This document shows, in pieces, positions 6,482-12,830 of a stretch of DNA of 32,179 nucleotides. Both the position numbers and the translations under genes were made by a program. Under the pieces are notes generated by a model, which saw only the letters and a list, made by a program, of their open reading frames with translations, was not told the DNA's origin and searched no databases. The stretch covers positions 1 through 32,179 of IMG/VR virus record IMGVR_UViG_3300017739_000054. The stretch is one strand, 5' to 3'. This DNA is from a virus. Position 1 is the first letter of the stretch. The number at the start of each line of letters is the position of its first letter.

Positions 6482-6510
6482 TTGACAGAACAAAAGTAAT
6501 ATGGTATAAT
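6482..6510 (+). promoter_or_regulatory. Perfect consensus sigma-70-type promoter
   Basis: TTGACA (6482-6487) and TATAAT (6505-6510) are separated by exactly 17 nt, a full consensus match and the best promoter in the window. A GAACAA element begins in the spacer (6488-6493). Start of transcription expected near 6517, giving a leader of about 100 nt before the ATG at 6618. Confidence 0.85.
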
Positions 6511-6516
6511 GTAGCA

Positions 6517-6617
6517 TAATAAGAAATTGCTATTTGACATTGTAAAGAAAAATTCCAGCGCAGAGATGCGAGAGGCGATAGCCAATTCATTTCAATGTAA
6601 ATTCAATAGAGAGTATT
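6517..6617 (+). promoter_or_regulatory. Structured 5' leader with competing pairings
   Basis: Two pairings are possible. AATTGCTAT (6525-6533) can pair with ATAGCCAATT (6578-6587), 9 bp with one bulged C. ACATTG (6537-6542) can pair with CAATGT (6593-6598), close to the ribosome site AGAGAG (6608-6613). The arms alternate in order, so they form either a pseudoknot or mutually exclusive folds. This could regulate translation; it is not a riboswitch class I recognise. Confidence 0.4.
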
Positions 6618-6998
6618 ATGACTGAAAAATTTATATTCAAACCAAACTATCAAGTAATTATCTACACTGACCAAATTAGCCTCGCGGCGGTTGATACCGA
6701 TTATGATGATCGGTGGATATCAAAGCAACGAGAGGATATGGTGCATTTCCTACAGATTGCAGTAGGGATGGAAGTAATAATTGGATATTTACAAAACCCC
6801 GAAAATGGCAGACGAGATTTAACTAATACTCAGATGTCAATTAAGGGCGAACTTGAATATTCCGAGGATAGGGATGCATATAGGATTCTGATTGATAATC
6901 AGACCTATTGCTACTTTACCTCTTGGGATGTGATTTCAGCTACCTTTGATGGCAGTAATGAAACCACTAATAATTATCCAACCATAATGATACGTTAA
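6618..6998 (+). CDS. Hypothetical early protein in its own transcription unit
   Basis: A 126-aa acidic, soluble protein with no recognised domain (motifs such as AVDTDYDDRWISKQRED and KGELEYSEDRDAYRILID). It looks beta-rich, without TM or signal peptide. It is the only gene between a perfect promoter and a strong UUCG-loop terminator, with a 100-nt structured leader and the ribosome site AGAGAG. Such isolated, strongly promoted phage genes are often first-expressed host-takeover or anti-defence factors; that is an inference from layout, not from sequence similarity. Confidence 0.65.
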   Translation: MTEKFIFKPNYQVIIYTDQISLAAVDTDYDDRWISKQREDMVHFLQIAVGMEVIIGYLQNPENGRRDLTNTQMSIKGELEYSEDRDAYRILIDNQTYCYFTSWDVISATFDGSNETTNNYPTIMIR

Positions 6999-7002
6999 GA
7001 TT

Positions 7003-7031
7003 AGGGCGGACTTCGGTCTGCCCTTTTTTTT
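7003..7031 (+). terminator. Rho-independent terminator with UUCG loop
   Basis: Stem AGGGCGGAC (7003-7011) pairs with GTCTGCCCT (7016-7024), 9 bp with one G-U, closing a TTCG tetraloop, followed by a run of eight T (7024-7031). It ends the single-gene early unit. Confidence 0.95.
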
Positions 7032-7071
7032 GTTTACTGATTCAATCAAATCATATTATTGTGTTCTTGAA

Positions 7072-7081
7072 CGAACAAGGA
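7072..7081 (+). repeat. CGAACAAGGA element at replication gene leader
   Basis: One of four exact copies of this 10-mer: 5466-5475 (minus), 7072-7081 (plus), 7731-7740 (plus, just inside the primase-helicase gene) and 9442-9451 (minus). At this copy and at 5466 it runs into the Shine-Dalgarno sequence (AAGGAG). An operator or a shared leader element are both possible. Confidence 0.6.
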
Positions 7082-7090
7082 GGAATAATA

Positions 7091-7723
7091 ATGAGCTTTG
7101 AGGCTATGAAATGGGCTAGCGAACAAAAGGCTGGCAATTCTACCAATAAGGTAATTCTTTTAATATTAGCAAATTATGCAGATCAAGATTTCAGTTGCTT
7201 TCCAAGCATTAGAAAACTGGCAGAAATGGCAGAGTGTGGGGAGTCAACTGTAAGGCGATCATTAAAAGATTTGTCAAAACGTGACTTAATAATGATACAA
7301 AATAGATTTGAGCCATACGGAGATCGACAAAGGCAAACATCTAATATTTACACATTGAGGGGCTTTCAAAATGAAACCCACCCCCCTGTCAAATTGACAC
7401 CCGCCCACCTGTCAAAATCAATAGGGCATATAACCAATCATATTAACCAATCAGAATATACTATAGGCTTTAATGATTTTTGGACTGCATATCCGCGCAG
7501 ACCAAATACATCAAAGAAGGATGCTTTTGCTAAATACAAAAAAGCAATAAATAAAATATCAGAGCAACAATTAATTAAGTTAACAAAGCAATTTGCATCA
7601 TCACAAAAAAATACAGATCCAAAATTTATACCTCACGCATCTACGTGGTTAAATCAGGAAAGGTATTTTGATATACTTGAAGAACCAAAACAGAAAACAA
7701 ATAGAAATAGGATTGCAGGATGA
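7091..7723 (+). CDS. Replication initiator-like HTH protein (lambda O/DnaT type)
   Basis: A 210-aa protein with an N-terminal winged helix-turn-helix (FPSIRKLAEMAECGESTVRR, about 37-56, then LSKRDLI), a flexible linker (THPPVKLTPAHLSK, about 96-109), and a C-terminal domain with FNDFWTAYPRRP and FIPHASTWLNQERYF, typical of phage replication proteins that load the helicase. The start ATG 7091 follows AAGGAGGA at ideal distance; an upstream GTG at 7061 lies before this site and is rejected. The linker codons contain DNA repeats resembling origin iterons. The gene overlaps the primase-helicase by ATGA, so initiator and helicase are probably translated together. Confidence 0.85.
   Translation: MSFEAMKWASEQKAGNSTNKVILLILANYADQDFSCFPSIRKLAEMAECGESTVRRSLKDLSKRDLIMIQNRFEPYGDRQRQTSNIYTLRGFQNETHPPVKLTPAHLSKSIGHITNHINQSEYTIGFNDFWTAYPRRPNTSKKDAFAKYKKAINKISEQQLIKLTKQFASSQKNTDPKFIPHASTWLNQERYFDILEEPKQKTNRNRIAG
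7379..7453. other. Candidate replication origin inside the initiator gene
   Basis: Three TGTCAA units occur at 7387-7392 (+), 7394-7399 (-) and 7410-7415 (+). The first two form the palindrome TGTCAAATTGACA, and CCTGTCAAA recurs at 7385 and 7408. Just downstream, in AT-rich DNA, TAACCAATCA is directly repeated at 7431-7440 and 7444-7453. Iterons beside an AT-rich unwinding region inside an O-type gene is the lambda arrangement. Confidence 0.5.
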
Positions 7724-9426
7724 CACTTTACGAACAAGGAATAAAGATTAATTCAAATAGCGCAGGTAACCATAAGACAACATGCCCACAATGTTCTCAT
7801 ACTAGAAGAAATAAAAAAGACCTTTGCTTGTCAGTAAAGATTGATCAAAATGGCGGCGCTGTTTGGAAATGCCACAATTGTGGATGGTCAGGCAATATTG
7901 CAGGGGTAGGTTTTAGCCCAAGCCCTAAACGGATACGCAAGATAAGTTTACCTGACAATCAAGAGCGTGACGACAAATTCTACACATGGTTTAGCAAGCG
8001 CAGTATATCAAAGAAAACAGTAGATGCCTTTGGTATTTACAAAACCAAGATGTATTTTGGAGAAGGCGAGGAAGCCTGCATAGCTTTTCCATATCGCCAC
8101 GATGGTGAACTTTATAATATCAAATATCGTACAGCAGATAAAAAGTTCCGCCAAGAAAAAGATGCCAGAAAACAATTCTATATGGCAGAGACGCTTGACC
8201 TATTGGAACAGGACGCATTGATAATAGTTGAAGGCGAGATGGACGTTCTTTCGTTATACGAATGCGGCTTTTCAAATGTTATTAGCCTGCCAGATGGCGC
8301 ACCTACAAAAGCAGAGTACCGAGAGCATGACAAACGCTTTGAGATACTCGCAAACCTTGAGGGGCATAAGGCAACTAAGATAATTATAGCGGTAGATATG
8401 GATGATGCAGGGCAAGCCCTTGCCGATGAATTACAGCACAGATTTGGCAAGGATATATGTTGGCGGGTAGAATGGCCTGATATGCATGATGTGACTTGCA
8501 AAGATGCTAACGAAACCTTGATGACACATGGCAAGGAGGTAGTCAAAGAATGCATAGATGCCGCAAAGCCAAACCCGATTGATGGTGTATTTACCGCACA
8601 GCAATATCTCGGCGGTGTTCTTGATCTTTATTACGGCAGGACAGCAAAGCCACTATCAACAGGCTTTCCCGAACTTGATAAAATCTACAAGATTATGCCT
8701 GCTACATTTCATGTGATTACTGGTGTTCCTAACCATGGTAAATCAAACTTCCTTGATCAACTTATAGTTAATATGGCAGAGGATCATTTTTGGAAAATTG
8801 GTGTATTTAGCCCTGAACATTCTACTCAACAACATTTGCGGCGACTTCTTGAAAAAAGATTGCGTAAGCCATTTGAGCATGGCCCAACATCAAGAATGAG
8901 TGAGGCAGAGCTAAGGCAAGGTGTAGATTGGCTTAATGATCATTTTCATTTTATAGAGAGTAGCGATGAAATACCAACAATAGACTATATACTTGACCGA
9001 GCCAAACAGATAAATTTGCGTTACGGCTTAGACGGTCTAGTAATAGACCCATTCAATAAAATCGATGCAACCAGAGATGGCGGTAAACGTGAAGATGAAC
9101 ATATTCGTGACCTGATTGCTAAATGCCAACGATTTGGTCAGTATTATAATACGACTGTATGGATGGTGGCACATCCTCACAAACTCTATAGAACAGACGA
9201 AGGCATAATTCCTGCGCCAGATCTGTATCAGATAGCAGGGTCAGCACATTGGAACAATATGGCAGATGTTGGCATGGTCGTGCATAGAGATTTTGAAAGC
9301 AACGAAACACGAGTGATTATGCGAAAGGTTAGAGAGCAGGACGTATATGGTAATATCGGCGAGTGTTTCTTTACCTATAATACTACAACAAGGTCTTATC
9401 AGGAAGTTGTCACAGATGCCGAATAG
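7720..9426 (+). CDS. DNA primase-helicase (T7 gp4-like)
   Basis: A 568-aa bifunctional replication enzyme. An N-terminal zinc-binding domain has Cys22, Cys25 (CPQC) and Cys51, Cys54 (CHNCGW). The TOPRIM catalytic core has VEGEMD at about 170-175 and AVDMDDAG at 224-231. The C-terminal DnaB/RecA-type helicase has Walker A GVPNHGKS (335-342), a Walker B-like LDGLVIDPFNKID at about 437-449, and VWMVAHPHK near 480. It primes the lagging strand and unwinds the fork as a ring. Length matches T7 gp4 (566 aa). It overlaps the initiator gene by ATGA. No DNA polymerase gene follows, so host polymerase is presumably recruited. Confidence 0.93.
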   Translation: MTLYEQGIKINSNSAGNHKTTCPQCSHTRRNKKDLCLSVKIDQNGGAVWKCHNCGWSGNIAGVGFSPSPKRIRKISLPDNQERDDKFYTWFSKRSISKKTVDAFGIYKTKMYFGEGEEACIAFPYRHDGELYNIKYRTADKKFRQEKDARKQFYMAETLDLLEQDALIIVEGEMDVLSLYECGFSNVISLPDGAPTKAEYREHDKRFEILANLEGHKATKIIIAVDMDDAGQALADELQHRFGKDICWRVEWPDMHDVTCKDANETLMTHGKEVVKECIDAAKPNPIDGVFTAQQYLGGVLDLYYGRTAKPLSTGFPELDKIYKIMPATFHVITGVPNHGKSNFLDQLIVNMAEDHFWKIGVFSPEHSTQQHLRRLLEKRLRKPFEHGPTSRMSEAELRQGVDWLNDHFHFIESSDEIPTIDYILDRAKQINLRYGLDGLVIDPFNKIDATRDGGKREDEHIRDLIAKCQRFGQYYNTTVWMVAHPHKLYRTDEGIIPAPDLYQIAGSAHWNNMADVGMVVHRDFESNETRVIMRKVREQDVYGNIGECFFTYNTTTRSYQEVVTDAE

Positions 9427-9454
9427 TGTTATAAAATATATTCCTTGTTCGGAG

Positions 9455-9484
9455 GGGCGGGCGTGATTTTATTGCGCTCGTCCC
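9455..9484 (+). other. GC-rich hairpin in intergenic leader
   Basis: GGGCGGGCG (9455-9463) can pair with CGCTCGTCCC (9475-9484), 9 bp with one G-U and one bulged T, loop of 11 nt. No T-run follows, so it is not a standard terminator. It may be an RNA processing or stability element or the leader of the ParB-like gene. The gap 9427-9515 also holds a CGAACAAGGA element in reverse orientation. Confidence 0.45.
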
Positions 9485-9515
9485 ATAACAACTGTAAACA
9501 CAGCGAATAGGTCTT

Positions 9516-10148
9516 ATGCAAAATATTTCATTTGAATACATTGATACAAAAAAACTAGTTCCTTATGCAACAAATAGCCGAGTGCATAGTGCTGAACAAA
9601 TTGATAAAATTGCAAAATCAATAACAGAATTTGGCTTTTTAAATCCCATAATTATTGATGGTAAAAAGGGCATCATTGCAGGGCATGGTCGTGTATTGGC
9701 GGCAAAAAAATTAAAGATAGATAAATTGCCAACAATCAAAGCAGAACATTTAACTGAAGCACAAAAAAAAGCATATGTTTTAGCAGACAATCGTATAGCA
9801 CTAGATGCATCATGGGATTTTACTTTACTGCGTGATGAGTTCGAGCAGTTACAATTACATCAGTTCGATCTATCATTTACTGGTTTTGAGCCAATAGAGC
9901 TAGAAAGTCTAAAGCTAGATATTGATGAAGAAAAAACAGACGCATGGGCAGAATGGGAAGGCATGCCAGAATACGATGACGAACCAACAGTCTTTCGTAG
10001 ATTATGGGTACACTTTCATACTGAAAAAGACTTAAAAGATTTTGAGCGTTTGCTTGAAGGGCAGACAGTAACAGAAAAAACCAAAACAGTTTATTTCCCC
10101 AAATATATACCACAGAATAATTCAGATTATGAGTATACTGACGAATAA
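9516..10148 (+). CDS. ParB-like domain protein paired with glycosyltransferase
   Basis: A 210-aa protein. Residues about 10-95 are a ParB/Srx-type domain (TKKLVPYATNSRVHSAEQID, FLNPIIID, GIIAGHGRVLAAKKL, then VLADNRIALDASWD). This version, with the LADN and TGFEPIELESL segments, is the one normally fused in front of phage DNA methyltransferases. Here the methyltransferase is absent and is replaced by a C-terminal part of about 70 residues (RLWVHFHTEKDLKDFERLL), a small alpha-beta region I do not recognise. There is no ParA, so plasmid partition is unlikely. It overlaps the following glycosyltransferase by 20 nt, and the two probably act together on phage DNA. Confidence 0.8.
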   Translation: MQNISFEYIDTKKLVPYATNSRVHSAEQIDKIAKSITEFGFLNPIIIDGKKGIIAGHGRVLAAKKLKIDKLPTIKAEHLTEAQKKAYVLADNRIALDASWDFTLLRDEFEQLQLHQFDLSFTGFEPIELESLKLDIDEEKTDAWAEWEGMPEYDDEPTVFRRLWVHFHTEKDLKDFERLLEGQTVTEKTKTVYFPKYIPQNNSDYEYTDE

Positions 10149-11034
10149 TCACCCAAACTTTCCAATATACATACCCTCTAAAGGCAGGGCGGATGTGTGT
10201 CTAACTTCGGATGCATTATGCGAGATGAAGGTAAAGCATTACATTATCGTAGAGCCGCAAGAAGTGAAATTATATAAGGCACATCGTAATCTTGAATATG
10301 CAAGTATTCTAAAGCTTGATTTAAGTTATAAGGATAAATACGAACACTGCGATGATCTAGGCACTAGTAAAAGCTCAGGACCAGGTCCCGCACGTAACTT
10401 TGCATGGGATCATAGCATGAAAAATGGCTACGATTGGCATTGGGTTATGGATGACAACATACAGTATTTCATCAGGACAAATAATCGTAGGCGAATTAGA
10501 TGTAAAACCGCATCATTCTGGAAAGCCCAAGAAGATTTTATTTTGAGGTATGAGAATATAGGAATGGGCGGACCAGTGTATGGAATGTTCTGTTTTCGTG
10601 ATCCAGAGATAGATATGCCTCCCTTTATAACAAATACAAGAATATACAGTTGTAACTTCATCCGTAATGATTTGCCGTTTAGATGGAGAGGCAGATATAA
10701 CGAAGATACAATATTGTCACTTGATATGATGAAGGCGGGTTGGTGTACAATTCAGTTCTATGCATTTGCTCAACAGAAAATTGTTACACAAGCACTCAAA
10801 GGTGGCAATAGTGACGAATTTTATTTCAAAGAGGGAACTCTTGAAAAGTCACGTATGCAAGTACAAGTGCATCCTGATGTGAGCAAGTTGGTAAAAAAGT
10901 TTGGTAGATGGCACCACAGGGTTAATTATATGCCGTTCCAAAAGATGAAACTGAGAAGAAAAAAAGACTACGAAGCAATGTTAGGAAAAAATGATTATGG
11001 GCAGAAGCTTGTCAAAAGAGTTAAATCTGATTAA
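10129..11034 (+). CDS. TET-associated-type glycosyltransferase (candidate DNA sugar transferase)
   Basis: A 301-aa GT-A-like glycosyltransferase. Seen in order: PIYIPSKGRAD (12-22), GPGPARNFAWDH (84-95), the DxD-like WVMDDNI (105-111), and RWRGRYNEDTILSLDMMKAG (185-204), followed by QALKGGNSDEFYF (221-233). This set matches the TAGT (TET/JBP-associated glycosyltransferase) family, proposed to add sugars to hydroxymethylated bases in phage DNA. No TET/JBP oxidase, cytosine methyltransferase or nucleotide hydroxymethylase is recognisable in this genome, so the acceptor is unknown. It overlaps the ParB-like gene and sits just before the terminase genes. Confidence 0.8.
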   Translation: MSILTNNHPNFPIYIPSKGRADVCLTSDALCEMKVKHYIIVEPQEVKLYKAHRNLEYASILKLDLSYKDKYEHCDDLGTSKSSGPGPARNFAWDHSMKNGYDWHWVMDDNIQYFIRTNNRRRIRCKTASFWKAQEDFILRYENIGMGGPVYGMFCFRDPEIDMPPFITNTRIYSCNFIRNDLPFRWRGRYNEDTILSLDMMKAGWCTIQFYAFAQQKIVTQALKGGNSDEFYFKEGTLEKSRMQVQVHPDVSKLVKKFGRWHHRVNYMPFQKMKLRRKKDYEAMLGKNDYGQKLVKRVKSD

Positions 11035-11035
11035 A

Positions 11036-11052
11036 TACATATTAATTATGTA
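11036..11052. promoter_or_regulatory. Perfect inverted repeat upstream of small terminase
   Basis: TACATA-TTAAT-TATGTA has perfect 6-bp arms around a 5-nt centre, placed in the 34-nt gap just before the small terminase gene. Could be an operator or part of a terminase recognition site. AT-rich palindromes also arise by chance. Confidence 0.3.
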
Positions 11053-11068
11053 ATTTGGACATAGAGCA

Positions 11069-11626
11069 ATGGCAAATAGAGATACAGGCAAAATACGAGA
11101 GCAGATTAGGCAGGAGTATATTCAGGGTGTAGCCGATGATGATGGCATTCGTAACTATCCTAGTATGCGAGAGCTGTCACGCAATCATGGGACAACCGCA
11201 AATACAATCAGTAGATGGGCAAGAGAAGGCGATTGGCTAAATAAACGCCAAGAATTTCAAGATCAACTTACAAAAAAGATTTCTGAAAAAAAGGTTAATA
11301 AATTGGCAGAACAAGCAAGTCAGTTTGATAAAAATTGCTTAACAATTGCAAATGGCATGATCAGTGAAGTTGGCAGACGATTGCAAGCAAATCTGGCGGC
11401 ACTAAGTGGGGATGGCAATACAGTAGCACTTGATATCTACCAAATTAAAGATTTAAGCCTGATCGCACTGAATGGGCAAAAGCTTGGTAAGTTGGCATTA
11501 GGTGAAGCATCAGAAATCCACAAAGGAACAATCAATGTTGACGGAGACGAAGCGTTTAAGCGAGCTTTACAACAATTACGAGCAATGCGGGAAGAACGAG
11601 CACAGAGCCACACTACAGTCCATTAG
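11069..11626 (+). CDS. terS: Terminase small subunit
   Basis: A 185-aa protein with an N-terminal helix-turn-helix (SMRELSRNHGTTANTISRWA followed by REGDW, about 32-56), a central helical oligomerisation region and a charged C-terminus. TerS recognises the phage DNA and hands it to the large subunit. Position directly before TerL supports the call. The start has only a weak GAG upstream. Its 3' end overlaps the best TerL start by 92 nt, an unusually long overlap in a genome where most junctions overlap by 1-8 nt. Confidence 0.8.
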   Translation: MANRDTGKIREQIRQEYIQGVADDDGIRNYPSMRELSRNHGTTANTISRWAREGDWLNKRQEFQDQLTKKISEKKVNKLAEQASQFDKNCLTIANGMISEVGRRLQANLAALSGDGNTVALDIYQIKDLSLIALNGQKLGKLALGEASEIHKGTINVDGDEAFKRALQQLRAMREERAQSHTTVH

Positions 11627-12830
11627 TGAATGGGAAACGCAAGCGCGTGATTTACAAATTACACCAACTGGTGATTGGAATATATGGCTCATATTAGCTG
11701 GCAGAGGCTGGGGTAAGACACGTACAGGCGCACAAGACATAATTACCTATGCGCTTGAAAATGATGGCGTTAATTGTGCGGTAATTACACCTACATTTGG
11801 TGATCTGAAAAGAGTGGCATTTGGTGGTGTTTCAGGCATCATGTCGTTAATACCAAGAGAGTGCTTGGTTGATGGCAGAGGTCAAGGGTTTAATGCAAGC
11901 AATCAAGAAATACGTTTAAAGAATGGATCAAAGATCATAGGTTTTAGTGCCACAGAGCCAGATCGGTTACGTGGACCACAGTTTCACAGGGCATGGTGTG
12001 ACGAATTAGCGGCATGGCGGTATCCTGAGACATTTGATCAGTTACTTTTTGGCTTAAGGCTGGGAGAAAAACCACAATGCGTTATCACAACAACGCCAAA
12101 GCCTACTAAGTTGCTTAAAAGCTTGATTGATAAACCCGATGTAATTGTAACTAGAGGAAGTACATTTGATAATGCCGCAAACTTGGCTCCCTCAGCACTT
12201 GCCGCACTAGAAGAAAAATATGGCGGTACAACATTAGGCCGCCAAGAACTTTATGCGGAAATTGTTGACGAAGTAGAGGGTGCGCTTTGGTCAAATGATC
12301 AAATAGATGCACTGCGTATCAATGAAAATGATATACCAGAATTTGCAAGAATTGTTGTCGCAGTTGATCCCGCTGTAACAAACAATGAGCATTCAGACGA
12401 AACAGGTATTATTGTGGCAGGTCGTGGGATTGATAATCGCTTTTATATAATAGAAGATATTTCTCAGAAAAATACACCAGATGGCTGGATGCGCGAGGCT
12501 ATAAGAGCCTATTATAAATATGAAGCAGACAGAATTGTTGTCGAGGTTAACAATGGCGGTGATCTTGTAGAAAAGCTACTTGCTACAATTGATAAGAATG
12601 TGCCAATACGTTCAGTAAGAGCAACACGAGGCAAAATGATACGTGCAGAACCTATTGCCGCACTATATGAACAAAAAAAGGTGTCACACGTTGGAATATT
12701 TGCTAAGCTAGAGGAACAAATGTGTTTTTATATCGGTGATGGCAAATCACCTGATAGATTAGATGCTCTAGTTTGGGCATTAACAGAGTTGAGCCGTTCA
12801 GACGGACAGGCTACTTGGAGAATTAGCTAA
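11535..12830 (+). CDS. terL: Terminase large subunit (GTA/HK97-type)
   Basis: A 431-aa packaging motor. Walker A GRGWGKT (56-62) follows the GTA-type lead-in TPTGDWNIWLILA; Walker B is RAWCDELAAW (Asp156-Glu157), then the coupling segment CVITTTPKP. The nuclease domain has AVDPAV (Asp278) and ends with DRLDALVWALTEL (Asp410). ATG 11535 is chosen because AAAGG lies about 8 nt upstream and the length suits the family; a GTG at 11502 would add 11 residues. The stop overlaps the portal start as TAATG. Confidence 0.92.
   Translation: MLTETKRLSELYNNYEQCGKNEHRATLQSISEWETQARDLQITPTGDWNIWLILAGRGWGKTRTGAQDIITYALENDGVNCAVITPTFGDLKRVAFGGVSGIMSLIPRECLVDGRGQGFNASNQEIRLKNGSKIIGFSATEPDRLRGPQFHRAWCDELAAWRYPETFDQLLFGLRLGEKPQCVITTTPKPTKLLKSLIDKPDVIVTRGSTFDNAANLAPSALAALEEKYGGTTLGRQELYAEIVDEVEGALWSNDQIDALRINENDIPEFARIVVAVDPAVTNNEHSDETGIIVAGRGIDNRFYIIEDISQKNTPDGWMREAIRAYYKYEADRIVVEVNNGGDLVEKLLATIDKNVPIRSVRATRGKMIRAEPIAALYEQKKVSHVGIFAKLEEQMCFYIGDGKSPDRLDALVWALTELSRSDGQATWRIS

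Noticed and set aside
9516-10148. ParB as a plasmid-type partition protein
   Set aside because: No ParA and no parS-like cluster; the domain is the version linked to methyltransferases and the partner gene is a glycosyltransferase.
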